From NCBI RefSeq assembly GCF_023823125.1, contig NZ_CP090949.1:868001-932000 (forward strand): a stretch of 64,000 nt of DNA. The letters are read 5' to 3'. The notes below the pieces were generated by a model that was not told the DNA's origin, did not search any database, and saw only the letters and a program-made list of their open reading frames with translations. The position numbers were made by a program, and so were the translations under genes. Shown here one piece after another: positions 34,863-44,281 of this stretch (positions are counted from its first letter, which is position 1; every line of letters starts with the position of its first letter). Origin of the DNA: Erythrobacter aurantius. Its GTDB lineage: Bacteria > Pseudomonadota > Alphaproteobacteria > Sphingomonadales > Sphingomonadaceae.

Positions 34863-35289
34863 AATATTTCCTTCTCTATTGACGCTTGGCGCGATCGCTA
34901 GCCTTTGCGCATGCCATTCGAAAATAGAAGTTGAAAGAGCTTTTGCATTTTCATCAGGCGAAGAAGAAACGGAAATTATTATTGATTTAGACGATAATGT
35001 ATTGCGGGGTTTGTATACCGATAAAATCTATTACCATATCTACATTTTTGACTGTCAAGGCACAGGGACGCAATATCCAGCTCCCCCACTGATTGATGGG
35101 AAAATACCTCTCACTTTTGACCCCCCTCCGAAGAAGAACATCAAACTGAGCGCAACCATTCCGTCGCGTATTTTCCAGTCCTACAAGAGTGCTTGTGTAG
35201 AGCTTCGGGGATCAACCTATCTTGGTGAATCGACGGTCTCAAGCAATCGGTTGCGTGTCGATACAAGCAAATTGCGGGTTTCGAATTGA
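34852..35289 (+). CDS. Lipoprotein, candidate immunity to Rhs3 lipase tip
   Basis: 145 residues. The lipoprotein signal peptide has an LCA-C lipobox with Cys21 as the lipidation site (GAIASLCACHS). The mature part is a short beta-rich domain (TEIIIDLDDNVLRGLY, YYHIYIFDCQG). ATG at 34852 overlaps the rhs3 stop and is preferred to an upstream in-frame ATG at 34840. Periplasmic lipoproteins are the usual immunity partners of phospholipase effectors (Tli with Tle), so the location fits the lipase-like tip. No sequence family was recognised. Confidence 0.7.
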   Translation: MKNRIFPSLLTLGAIASLCACHSKIEVERAFAFSSGEEETEIIIDLDDNVLRGLYTDKIYYHIYIFDCQGTGTQYPAPPLIDGKIPLTFDPPPKKNIKLSATIPSRIFQSYKSACVELRGSTYLGESTVSSNRLRVDTSKLRVSN

Positions 35290-36067
35290 GTTTGGAGTAC
35301 TAAGGAGCGACCCCGCCTACTCACCGGATCGCCTCTAGCAATTTGGGACGCCTTAGGGCGCACACCGTACACAGCGCCTGCTGTTGATGAAGGTGAGTTA
35401 GATCAGCGAGTAACGGCTAATTTTGGCGGTGCGCATCTTCTGTGCCGGTTGTGACCCGGTGTGGAATCTGCGGCACAGAGTGGTCCGGTGGCGTTCCAAG
35501 CCGTTGCGATTGCTGGCGAATATTGCGCACCTCGACTGTGCTACTTTGACCCCGATGATCACCGGTCGAAGGCGTCTTCAGCCCGCAAAGCTCTGCCATC
35601 CATCATAGGGTCCACCTGAACGAAGCACTGCGCCGCTGCACCACCCGCCGCTGTCCTACACTGCCTCCCGGCGCTACGAACGGGGGCATGGTCGCCCTTC
35701 ATCCCGTCCCCAATCCACCCGCTGCGTGTAGGCTTTCGGGTGACACTTTCGTCCGCGAAAGGCGACACTTCGGGTGCGGCTATCGTGACACTTTGCCGCT
35801 CAAAGGTGACACTCCCGCCGATCCGGGTGACACTTCGCGCTCAAAGGTAACACTCTGCGCCCCCAAGGGTGACAGAACGCGGCTTTTTCCTCTGGACCGT
35901 GTTTCCACCTCTTCCGCCCTGTTGGCTTTGGCTGGTCAGTAAGGCGGAGGATGCGGAGGGCGACTCGGGAGGCAATACCGGGCACGGCCCGCGCTCTGGC
36001 AAAGCCGCGCCCGTCGCAACCGCACCTGCATCAGCATCCGCACGCTCTTCCTCCCCCGGGCCGTGCG
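35290..36067. other. 778-bp gap with iteron-like repeats
   Basis: Between the Rhs3 immunity gene and copy-B virB2. No convincing gene: frames here have no recognisable features. It carries the 21-bp-period repeats at 35739-35876. The 3' part reads into the truncated edge of the T4SS block near 36060, where copy A instead has the virB11 relic. Confidence 0.5.
35739..35876. repeat. Seven iteron-like GGTGACACTT repeats, ~21-bp period
   Basis: The core TGACACTT, with small changes, begins at 35741, 35763, 35786, 35807, 35828, 35848 and 35870. Spacings are 22, 23, 21, 21, 20 and 22 bp, about two helical turns. Such phased direct repeats are typical of plasmid replication-initiator iterons, ParB/centromere sites or the ends of IS21-like transposons. 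No rep gene or transposase gene is adjacent. Confidence 0.8.
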
Positions 36068-36433
36068 CTACTCCCGCCGCAAAGAGGCGCCTGCGTAGGG
36101 ATCATGATCAGCCGGAGGCAGCGGATCGCGCGGCGATGCTGCTTGCGCAGGCAGCGGCGGCTGCACCGGCGCGGCCCGGAACTCGCTGGTCCCTGCCACA
36201 AACCCCGAAGCTATCACCGGCGCACCCAGCAGCACGGCGCATCCCAGCACCACCCGCAGCCCATCGCGCACCGGCAAACGCCCGCCCAGCATCATCACCC
36301 CGATCAACGCCACCGAAATCACGCACAGCGCCAGCGCGACCTCGCCCAGGAGCAACCCCTCAATCCAGCGCACGGCATCTGTGGTGGCGCTTCCATCAGG
36401 TTCAAGCAGCGTTGACTGGATTGAGATTACCAT
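36068..36433 (-). CDS. virB2: VirB2/TrbC-like pilin, copy B, divergent
   Basis: 121 residues, close paralogue of 1487-1855 with changes such as LLLGEVALALCVISVALIGV and a different linker (VAGTSEFRAAPVQPP). Two membrane helices and the tail DPYAGASLRRE are kept. It ends at a TAG, and no virB11 fragment follows, unlike copy A. Confidence 0.7.
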   Translation of the reverse strand: MVISIQSTLLEPDGSATTDAVRWIEGLLLGEVALALCVISVALIGVMMLGGRLPVRDGLRVVLGCAVLLGAPVIASGFVAGTSEFRAAPVQPPLPAQAASPRDPLPPADHDPYAGASLRRE

Positions 36434-36545
36434 GCGTAACCGCTTCCCTGCGCTTTCGGATCGGCTTTGAGTGTTCCTACCCTTCTCTCTTGCTTTTTTC
36501 TAATGATAATCCAGAGTTGCAGACTAGGGCTTCGCGAGATTCGAT

Positions 36546-36833
36546 TTGTCTGAAGAATTGAAACGGGACACATTATTTGTGGCGCTGACGCGGCCGCAGA
36601 TGTTTGCCGGTGTCACTCTTACGTTCTTCGTGATCAATGCGATCCTTTCGCTTGAGCTGTTCCTGATCTTTGGTGCGTGGTGGGTGCTGCTGATTGCGCT
36701 GGGAGTGCACGCGATCGGGATGATCGCCTGCCTTCATGAGCCGCGCATCTTCGATCTCTGGCTGACGCGGGTGCGCAACTGCCCGCGGGTAAAGAACCAC
36801 AGGATCTGGAATTGCAATTCCTACCGCCCCTGA
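36546..36833 (+). CDS. virB3: VirB3, copy B
   Basis: Protein identical to copy A (95 residues, TTG start, two membrane helices, LTRPQMF motif), with a few silent changes in the DNA. The last of these before the identical tract is at 36791. Overlaps virB4 by 22 bases. Confidence 0.88.
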   Translation: MSEELKRDTLFVALTRPQMFAGVTLTFFVINAILSLELFLIFGAWWVLLIALGVHAIGMIACLHEPRIFDLWLTRVRNCPRVKNHRIWNCNSYRP

Positions 36834-38545
36834 CGCGTGATCCCAAGGTGATCGCCAATGAAGCGCCTGCTGGCGTTCACCTGCCCTATGCACGGCACAT
36901 CGATGAGGTGACGGTGCAGACCCGCGACGGGCTGTTGATGCAGACGATCCGGCTTGGCGGCCTGCTGTTCGAGACCGCGGATACGGGCGAGCTCAATTAC
37001 CGTTCGACGCTTCGCGATGCGATGCTGCGCTCCTTGGGTTCCTCGCGTTTTGCGATCTACCATCATGTCGTCCGCAGGCGAGCTGATGCTGCGCTTTCTC
37101 CGGTTACCGCTGATGACTTCTCGGCAAGGCTGGATGAGCGCTGGCAGGCGAAGCTTGAAGGCAGGCAGCTGTTCGTCAACGAGCTGTTCGTGACCATAAT
37201 CCGCAGGCCGCTGCAGGGCAGGATCGGCATGGCCGATCGGCTGCGTGGCTGGTTTGCGAATACCTCAAGGCGCAACGCCAGTCTGATCGCTGCCGAGAAG
37301 CACGCGCTGGACCGTGCAAGGGAGGCTCTGGTCGCATCGCTTGGCGCCTATGACCCGCGCGTCCTCAGCCTCTATGATGCGCCAGGCGGCAGACGCTCGG
37401 AACCGCTCGAGTTCCTCTCCTGCCTGTTCAACGCCGACATGCGTCCCGTGGCGCTTCCGCATGGTGATCTGGGTCATTTCATACCGGCGCGGCGGGTGAG
37501 CTTTGGTCAGGACTGTGTCGAGCTGGGGCCGACAGGCGACCTGCCGCGCCGGTTCGTCGCATTGGTATCGGTCAAGGACTATCCGGGGGCTACCTTTCCC
37601 GGGATGTTCGACGAGCTCTACCGCCTGCCCTTCGAGCTCCATGTCACCCAGAGCTTCGCCTTCGTCGAGCGGGCAGCGGCGCTGGGCCGAATGAACCTTG
37701 CGCTGCGGCGGATGCAGGCGGTCGAGGACGAGGCGATCTCGCTGCGCGGAGAACTCGCCGAGGCGAAGGATGAAGTGGCTGCCGGGCGCGCCGGGTTCGG
37801 CGAGCATCACACCACGATCGCGGTCCATGCCGATGATCTGGCACGGCTTGAGGGGCAGGTCGCCGAGGTGATCGCGCTGCTGGCCGATCTGGGGATCAAT
37901 GCGGTGCGCGAGGACATCGCGCTCGAGCCCGCTTTCTGGGCGCAGTTTCCGGGTAACTTCCGTTATATCGGCCGGCGGGGGCTTGTCTCGACCACCAATT
38001 TTGCAGGGCTTGCGAGCCTGCACAACTTCCCGGTCGGACGCGCGCAGGGCAATCACTGGGGCGAGGCGGTTACCCTGTTCGAGACCACGGCTGCCGGGCC
38101 CTATTTCTTCAATTTCCATCAGAGTGATCTTGGCAACTTCACCGTCATCGGCCCTTCGGGTTCGGGCAAGACCGTGGTGCTCAATTTCCTGCTGGCGCAG
38201 GCTCGCCGCTTTGCCCCACGCATCATCTTCTTCGACAAGGACCGCGGCGCCGAACTCTTCATTCGCGCGATCGGCGGGCGATATGACCGTCTTGATCCCG
38301 GCGCTCCTTCCGGCCTCAACCCGCTCCAGCTCGAGGATACGCCTGCAAACCGCCAGTTCCTGATCGACTGGGTTGCGCTCCTGGCAGGAGGTGCAAGCAC
38401 CGCCGAGCTTGATCAGGTTCGCGATGCGCTGGACACCAGCTTTGCCCAGCCCCGGCATCGCCGTCGCCTGCGCCATCTGGTCGAGCTGTTTCGCGGCTCG
38501 GCGCGGCCCGAGCCGGACGATCTCTATGCCCGCCTGCGGCCCTAG
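36812..38545 (+). CDS. virB4: VirB4 N-terminal two-thirds, ends at the same in-frame amber, copy B
   Basis: Identical to the copy-A protein, with Walker A GPSGSGKT at 447-454 and TTG start. The TAG at 38543-38545 stands at the same codon, after LYARLRP, with the frame open again directly behind it. That both copies keep this stop and otherwise intact frames argues for recent copying after the mutation, or for tolerated readthrough. Confidence 0.9.
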   Translation: MQFLPPLTRDPKVIANEAPAGVHLPYARHIDEVTVQTRDGLLMQTIRLGGLLFETADTGELNYRSTLRDAMLRSLGSSRFAIYHHVVRRRADAALSPVTADDFSARLDERWQAKLEGRQLFVNELFVTIIRRPLQGRIGMADRLRGWFANTSRRNASLIAAEKHALDRAREALVASLGAYDPRVLSLYDAPGGRRSEPLEFLSCLFNADMRPVALPHGDLGHFIPARRVSFGQDCVELGPTGDLPRRFVALVSVKDYPGATFPGMFDELYRLPFELHVTQSFAFVERAAALGRMNLALRRMQAVEDEAISLRGELAEAKDEVAAGRAGFGEHHTTIAVHADDLARLEGQVAEVIALLADLGINAVREDIALEPAFWAQFPGNFRYIGRRGLVSTTNFAGLASLHNFPVGRAQGNHWGEAVTLFETTAAGPYFFNFHQSDLGNFTVIGPSGSGKTVVLNFLLAQARRFAPRIIFFDKDRGAELFIRAIGGRYDRLDPGAPSGLNPLQLEDTPANRQFLIDWVALLAGGASTAELDQVRDALDTSFAQPRHRRRLRHLVELFRGSARPEPDDLYARLRP

Positions 38546-38626
38546 TGGGGTGAGGGCGAGCGCGCATGGCTGTTCGACAATGAACGCGATCTCACCGATC
38601 CTGGTGCCGATACGGTCGGGTTCGAC

Positions 38627-39187
38627 ATGACCGCAATCCTCGATGATCCGGTGGCCCGCACCCCTGCCATGTTCTATTTCTTCCAGCGGGTCGAGGAGCG
38701 GCTCGACGGGTCCCCGTCGATCATCGTCATCGATGAGGGCTGGAAGGCGCTTGATGACGATGTCTTTGTGCGCCGCATAAAGGACTGGGAGAAGACCATC
38801 CGCAAGAGGAACGGCGTGGTCGGCTTTGCGACCCAGAGCGCGTCCGATGCACTCGAGAGCAAGATTGCAAGCGCAATCATCGAGCAGGCCGCCACCCAGA
38901 TATTCATGATCAACCCCAGAGCGCGCGCCGAGGACTATATCAATGGCTTCGGGCTCAGCCGCCACGAGTTCGATCTCATCCGCACGCTGCCTGACAGCTC
39001 GCACTGTTTCCTGATCAAGCATGGCCGCGACAGCGTGGTTGCGAGACTGGACCTGTCCGGTGAAAGCGAGCTGCTCACCATTCTCTCGGGCCGCGAGAGC
39101 ACGGTGCGGTTGTTTGACAGGCTGGTCACCCAGACCGGACCTGATCCTGCCAACTGGCTCCACCGCCTCATCGAGGAGGCGGCGTGA
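38627..39187 (+). CDS. virB4: VirB4 C-terminal part after the amber codon, copy B
   Basis: Identical to 4049-4609. Holds Walker B (SIIVIDEGWKAL) and the C-terminal lobe of VirB4. Same frame as the upstream part. No separate ribosome-binding site is evident. Confidence 0.85.
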   Translation: MTAILDDPVARTPAMFYFFQRVEERLDGSPSIIVIDEGWKALDDDVFVRRIKDWEKTIRKRNGVVGFATQSASDALESKIASAIIEQAATQIFMINPRARAEDYINGFGLSRHEFDLIRTLPDSSHCFLIKHGRDSVVARLDLSGESELLTILSGRESTVRLFDRLVTQTGPDPANWLHRLIEEAA

Positions 39188-40377
39188 TGGCGTGCCCGGC
39201 GATCATGACCGGTGAGCAGTTCCTGTCGCGCAGTCTCGCACATATCGACTGTCAGGCGCAGATCATCGGCAGCTATGGCTACCAGGCGCTGGGCGAGCCC
39301 GGGTCACCGGCCTCGCTGCTTGTTGCAGGCCTGCTGACCCTGTTCATCGCCTTCTTCGGCATAAGGCTGATGTTCGGCCCGGGACCGGGCCCGCGCGATG
39401 CGGTGTTTGATGTCATAAAGATCGGGATCGTGCTGACGCTCGCCTTTTCCTGGCCTGGTTTTCGCACGGTGGTCTATGATACAACGCTCAAGGGGCCCGC
39501 TGAGATTGCGAACGCGATCCAGACAGGCAGCGGCAATGGAAGCTCTGCCGGCTTTGCCGAGCGGTTGCAGCAGGCTGACAATGCGCTCGTCTCGCTCACT
39601 GCCATCGGTTCGGGACGCAATGCCGCAGCCCTGATCGAGGGTGAGGGTGCTGGCAGCAGCTTTCGTTCAGCAGCGATCGAGGATGACACAGGTTTCGGGA
39701 CTGCGCGCGTGCTCTGGCTGTCCGGGATTATCGGCACGCTTGGCCTATTGAGGATCGGGGCAGGTCTGCTGCTCGCGCTTGCGCCCGTAGTGGCAGGCCT
39801 GTGGTTCTTTACCCAGTCGCGCGGCATCTTTGCTGGCTGGCTGAAGGGCCTTGTGTTCACCTTTGCAGGATCGATCGGGGCAACGATCGTGCTGGCGGTC
39901 GAGCTTGCGATCCTTGAACCCTTGCTGGCTGATGCACTGCAGGTGAGGGGCCTTGGCTATGCGGCCCCTGCTGCCCCCACCGAACTGCTTGCGATCACGC
40001 TGGCCTTCACAATCGTGCAACTCGCCATGCTGTGGCTGATGGCCCGGATCGTCTTTTATCGCGGTTGGCTGACCTTGCCCGAGCTGCCTGCAGAGTGGCG
40101 GCCATGGAATACCGTTCAGCTACGCGAGGACTATCGGCAGCCGACAGTCGAGGCGCAGATCCTGCGTGCCGAACGGATCAGCAGCGCCGTCGAGAGCAGC
40201 CTGCGCCGCGAGCGGCTGATCACCAGCGGAAGGATCACCCGCACCGGTGATACCGGCGGGGGCTCTGGCCAGCCCGGGGAGTCGGCACATTCATCCGGTC
40301 CGCGCCTTGGCAGTTCCTATCGCCGCGCAGGGCTCAGGGCCTCGCGCTCTGCCCGCATGCGGGAGAGCCGCTCATGA
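39187..40377 (+). CDS. virB6: VirB6, copy B
   Basis: Identical to the copy-A polytopic membrane protein (396 residues). ATG overlaps the virB4 TGA and the stop overlaps virB8 as ATGA. Confidence 0.85.
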   Translation: MACPAIMTGEQFLSRSLAHIDCQAQIIGSYGYQALGEPGSPASLLVAGLLTLFIAFFGIRLMFGPGPGPRDAVFDVIKIGIVLTLAFSWPGFRTVVYDTTLKGPAEIANAIQTGSGNGSSAGFAERLQQADNALVSLTAIGSGRNAAALIEGEGAGSSFRSAAIEDDTGFGTARVLWLSGIIGTLGLLRIGAGLLLALAPVVAGLWFFTQSRGIFAGWLKGLVFTFAGSIGATIVLAVELAILEPLLADALQVRGLGYAAPAAPTELLAITLAFTIVQLAMLWLMARIVFYRGWLTLPELPAEWRPWNTVQLREDYRQPTVEAQILRAERISSAVESSLRRERLITSGRITRTGDTGGGSGQPGESAHSSGPRLGSSYRRAGLRASRSARMRESRS

Positions 40378-41138
40378 ATGCCAAGCCCGATATCGATCTG
40401 GCTGATGCTTCTGACGATGATTTTCGCGATCTGCCGGTCGCCGCGAGCTGGGCGACAAGCGTGACAGAGGACCTCGAACGCTCGAACCGGCGCGCATGGC
40501 TGGTTGCCATCATCGCCGCGATCATCGCGCTGCTGGAAGCGCTGGCGCTGGTGTTTCTCGTGCCGCTCAAAACCGTTGAACCCTACACGCTGCTGGTCGA
40601 CCGCCAGACCGGCAATGTCGAGACGCTCGCACCGCTTGATGCGCAGGTTATTGCGCCCGATGCCGCGCTCACCCGTTCGCTGCTGGTCCAGTATGTGATC
40701 GCGCGTGAGAGTTTCACCATGGATACGCTGCAGGATGACTATCGCCGGGTCTCGTTGTGGTCCGATGGACCGACAGGCGAGCGCTACCGACGGGAGATGG
40801 ATGCAGGCAGTCCTTCCTCGCCGCTTGCCTTCATGCCGCGCGGCGGCGTCATACGCACTGAGGTAAGGAGCGTCTCAGGCCTCGCTGAGGGGCGTTCGAT
40901 GGTGCGTTTTACCACCGTTCAGATCGACAGGAACGGGCGCGCGCAGCCTGAGCAGTACTGGGTTGCGATCATCAGCTACACCTTCTCGGGCGCTGCGATG
41001 AGCGAGGCTGACCGTTATGTGAACCCGCTGGGGTTCCAGGTGACCGGCTACCGCCGTGACGCCGAGACCCTGCCAGAGGAGGGGATCGTCAACGGTGTCA
41101 GGCTTCCCTCGCAGGACGAGGGTGGGGGGCAGCCATGA
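40374..41138 (+). CDS. virB8: VirB8, copy B
   Basis: Identical to copy A: 254 residues, one N-terminal membrane helix (AIIAAIIALLEALALVFLV), periplasmic VirB8 domain. ATGA overlaps on both sides. Confidence 0.9.
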   Translation: MNAKPDIDLADASDDDFRDLPVAASWATSVTEDLERSNRRAWLVAIIAAIIALLEALALVFLVPLKTVEPYTLLVDRQTGNVETLAPLDAQVIAPDAALTRSLLVQYVIARESFTMDTLQDDYRRVSLWSDGPTGERYRREMDAGSPSSPLAFMPRGGVIRTEVRSVSGLAEGRSMVRFTTVQIDRNGRAQPEQYWVAIISYTFSGAAMSEADRYVNPLGFQVTGYRRDAETLPEEGIVNGVRLPSQDEGGGQP

Positions 41139-41839
41139 GAATGTGCGCGGTCCTGGGCCTTGCACTTGCATTCTCGTTGCCGGTCTCGGCGCAGGTGTTC
41201 CCGACCCCGGGTTCCGAGACCCCAAGGATCCAGAGCGTGCAATGGCAGGAAGGCGGGGCGATCGTGCTCACTGCCATGCCGCAGACCACGCTCACCGTCA
41301 TGCTTGAACCGGGTGAGACCATCCGCCGCGCGACACTCAGCGGAAGCCGGGCATGGGATGTTGCGGTCTCGGCCGAGGCAGATAGCTTTCAGGTAACCCC
41401 CGAGGCAGGGGCCGCGCCAGCCAGCCTTCTCGTTGAAACCGGCAGGCGAACCTATGAGTTCAGCCTCGAGACCGGACAGGGTCTGATGGCAGCCTATCTT
41501 GTCCGCCTCGAATACGGCCCCTCGATCGTGGAGGCTGAGGAGAGCGAGGACGCCGAGGCTGTCACCGGGCTCGCCTGGTCCTACCGCCTGCGCGGAGACC
41601 GCGAGGTGAGACCCTTGTCGGTGCGCGACAATGGCGAGAAGACCGTGATCACCTATGCCCCGGGGCAGGCGCTGCCGGCGGTCTTCGCGATCGGTCCGAC
41701 GGGAGATGAGGAGGTGGTTGATGGCTACATGCGCGGCGATACCTTCGTCATCGACCGGGTTCATGAGGAACTGGTGTTCCGGATCGACCGCGAGAAGGCT
41801 ACTGCAAGGCGCGGCCGGCGCGAGGAGGGCGCACAATGA
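41135..41839 (+). CDS. virB9: VirB9, copy B
   Basis: Identical to copy A: 234 residues with signal peptide ending SLPVSAQ and the C-terminal FVIDRVHEELVFRI segment. Coupled to virB8 and virB10. Confidence 0.9.
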   Translation: MRMCAVLGLALAFSLPVSAQVFPTPGSETPRIQSVQWQEGGAIVLTAMPQTTLTVMLEPGETIRRATLSGSRAWDVAVSAEADSFQVTPEAGAAPASLLVETGRRTYEFSLETGQGLMAAYLVRLEYGPSIVEAEESEDAEAVTGLAWSYRLRGDREVRPLSVRDNGEKTVITYAPGQALPAVFAIGPTGDEEVVDGYMRGDTFVIDRVHEELVFRIDREKATARRGRREEGAQ

Positions 41840-42915
41840 GCACGGACGCTGCCAGCAACAGCCTTGCCGGTGATATCCGCCCGGTCATTGCCACCGGAGC
41901 GCGTGGAGAGTGGGGCGTCTGGGTGTTTGGCATCGTGCTGCTTCTGGGTGGGTTCATGCTCTACAGCGCACTGAGCGCATCGGAAGAGAGTGCCGAGGTG
42001 CCGGCGGTGTTCGCGCCGCAGGATGATGGCCGCGCGCTCATTGCCTCGCCGCCCGCTCTGCGCATGCCGGAGCGCTTCAGCAATACCTCAGGCGCCGATG
42101 AGGAATCCGAGCCACAGGCTCCCGCAGCTCCCGCGGCTGCACCCCAGCGGCTTGCGCCCGCGCTGCTTCAGCCGATAGCCCCGGCCTTTGCGCAGCTCCC
42201 TCCGGTACCCCGTCTCGCTGATCCGGCTTCGCGGCAACTGACGGCAGCGCCAGAGGACGCCGCGCCGCGGGTCGTGTTCGATGCCAGTGCCACTTCCGGT
42301 GCAAGAGCGCCTGCGGCTGCATCGGGCGCAGCGCGGGGCGAAAGCCCGGAGCGGGTGCTTGCCTCTCGCCTTGCCAATCCCTCGCGCACCATCCCGCAGG
42401 GCACCGTCATCCAGGCCGTGCTTGAGACCGCGCTCGATTCCACGCGGGCAGGCGGCGTGCGCGCGCTGGTCCAGCGCGATGTATCCAGCTTTGACGGGAC
42501 GCGGGTGCTGATCCCGCGCGGAAGCCGTCTCTACGGTGAATATGAGGCCAACCTCCAGGCCGGGCAGAACCGCGCGCTGGTCCAGTGGACCCGGCTGATC
42601 CGCCCGGACGGAGTGACCATCGCGCTCGATTCCCCGTCCTCCGATCCGCTGGGCCGCGCCGGGATCCGCGGGCGGGTCGATACCAAGTTCCTGCAGCGCT
42701 TTGGCGGAGCCCTCCTGCAATCGGTGCTCGATATCGGGGTGGGCGTTGCCGTCAACGAGGCCAGCAACGGAGTGATCGTCGCGCTGCCCGGCAGCACCCA
42801 GAATGTGCAGGTGCGCCAGCCTGACGCCGTCCAGCCCACCCTCAAGGTCCGCCATGGCACCAGCGTCTCGGTATTTGTGGCACGCGATCTCGACTTCTCG
42901 AGTGTGGATCGTTGA
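41836..42915 (+). CDS. virB10: VirB10, copy B
   Basis: Identical to copy A: 359 residues, single membrane helix, Pro/Ala-rich linker, conserved TrbI C-terminal domain (VLIPRGSRLYGEY). Confidence 0.92.
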   Translation: MSTDAASNSLAGDIRPVIATGARGEWGVWVFGIVLLLGGFMLYSALSASEESAEVPAVFAPQDDGRALIASPPALRMPERFSNTSGADEESEPQAPAAPAAAPQRLAPALLQPIAPAFAQLPPVPRLADPASRQLTAAPEDAAPRVVFDASATSGARAPAAASGAARGESPERVLASRLANPSRTIPQGTVIQAVLETALDSTRAGGVRALVQRDVSSFDGTRVLIPRGSRLYGEYEANLQAGQNRALVQWTRLIRPDGVTIALDSPSSDPLGRAGIRGRVDTKFLQRFGGALLQSVLDIGVGVAVNEASNGVIVALPGSTQNVQVRQPDAVQPTLKVRHGTSVSVFVARDLDFSSVDR

Positions 42916-42924
42916 GGTGATGCT

Positions 42925-43902
42925 GTGACCACCACTCAAGCCGGATACTACCTCGACAGCTTCCTTGCACCGCTCGCCCCCGTGCTGGGGCGCAAGGATG
43001 TCACCGACATCTGGATCAACCGCCCCGGCGAGGTCTGGACCGAGAGTACAGGCGGCGGGATCGAGCGGATCGAGGAACCCGGACTTGACCTCAAGCTGCT
43101 CGAACGGCTTGCCCGGCAGATCGCGGCCTATTCCTCGCAAGGGATCAGCCGCGCACAGCCGCTGCTTGCCGCCACCCTGCCCGATGGCTCGCGCGTACAG
43201 ATCGCCGCGCCGCCCGCCACCCGCGAAGGCTATGCCTTTGCCTTGCGCAAGCATGTATCGGCAGATCTCTCGCTCGCGGACTGGGAGGATGCAGGCGCGT
43301 TTGATGAGGCGGCCGCAGGCGAGGTGCAGATCACGACCGAGCGACAGTTCCGCGCGCTCGCAGGGCGCGAGGCGGCGGCCGTGCTGCGTGAGGCCGTGAT
43401 CGCACGGCGCAACATCCTCATCTCGGGCGGCACCTCGACGGGCAAGACCACTTTCCTCAACGCGCTGCTTGCCGAGGTGCCGCAGGGTGAGCGGCTTGTC
43501 CTGATCGAGGATACCGTCGAGCTCCACCTCGCCCATCCCAATGCCGTGGGCCTGCTCGCTGCGCGCGGGGAGCTGAGCGAGGCGCGCATCACGGCTGAGG
43601 ACCTGCTGATCGCAGCGCTGCGCATGCGACCTGACCGCATCATCCTTGGCGAATTGCGCGGGGTAGAGGCGTTCACCTTCCTGCGCGCGGTCAACACCGG
43701 GCATCCCGGATCGATGACCACCATCCACGCCGACACGCCCGCGAGAGCCATCGAGCAGCTTGCTCTGCTGGTGCTGCAAGCGGGATCGAAGCTCAGTCGC
43801 GATGATGTGCGGCACTATGTGCGCGAGAGCGTCGACGTATTCGTGCAGCTTGAACGCCGCAGCGGCACCCGCCGGGTGAGCCAGGTGCTGGTGGCGGGGT
43901 AA
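42925..43902 (+). CDS. virB11: VirB11 traffic ATPase, copy B
   Basis: 325 residues, GTG start, Walker A GGTSTGKT and His box MTTIHADTP intact. The first ~40 codons match copy A without change; from 43047 on, base differences become frequent and some change residues (for example LADWEDAGAFDEAAAGEVQI here against LRDWEDAGAFDEAAHGEMQI in copy A). This marks the right edge of the identical tract. Confidence 0.93.
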   Translation: MTTTQAGYYLDSFLAPLAPVLGRKDVTDIWINRPGEVWTESTGGGIERIEEPGLDLKLLERLARQIAAYSSQGISRAQPLLAATLPDGSRVQIAAPPATREGYAFALRKHVSADLSLADWEDAGAFDEAAAGEVQITTERQFRALAGREAAAVLREAVIARRNILISGGTSTGKTTFLNALLAEVPQGERLVLIEDTVELHLAHPNAVGLLAARGELSEARITAEDLLIAALRMRPDRIILGELRGVEAFTFLRAVNTGHPGSMTTIHADTPARAIEQLALLVLQAGSKLSRDDVRHYVRESVDVFVQLERRSGTRRVSQVLVAG

Positions 43903-43920
43903 AGGGGAGTCGTCGGCAAT

Positions 43921-44277
43921 ATGCGCGGCAGTCTGTTCGAGACGCAAGCGGAGTCCGGGATTGGCACGTCAATCGATTGGGTGGAAGCGCTGGTGCTTGG
44001 CGAAATCGCGACCGCGCTGGCGATTGTGGCGGTGGCGATAGCCGGGTTCATGATGCTGACTGGACGCGTTCGGATGGCCGGAAGTTTTCGGGTAATTCTG
44101 GGCTGCTTTGTGCTGTTCGGGGCTTCCACGATTGCCGCGGCGCTGATGGATAGCGCTGGCGAACTCAGGCAGCCTGTGCAAGTTGCGTTCGACCGCGCGA
44201 AAACGCAGCCTCGAGAGGAGTTGCCGCCGTCGGAAGATAGTCCGTATTCGCGAGCTTCTGTGAACCGCGGCGAGTAG
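43921..44277 (+). CDS. virB2: VirB2/TrbC-like pilin downstream of virB11, copy B
   Basis: 118 residues, about 85-90 percent like 9343-9699 by eye, with the same two helices and tail (PYSRASVNRGE). Changes are spread over the gene, including the tail (FDRAKTQPREELPPSEDS). Confidence 0.7.
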   Translation: MRGSLFETQAESGIGTSIDWVEALVLGEIATALAIVAVAIAGFMMLTGRVRMAGSFRVILGCFVLFGASTIAAALMDSAGELRQPVQVAFDRAKTQPREELPPSEDSPYSRASVNRGE

Positions 44278-44281
44278 ACTG

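Noticed and set aside
35688..35942. 84-codon frame over the iteron-like repeats
   Set aside because: Its repetitive protein sequence simply reflects the DNA repeats; no start signal or family features.
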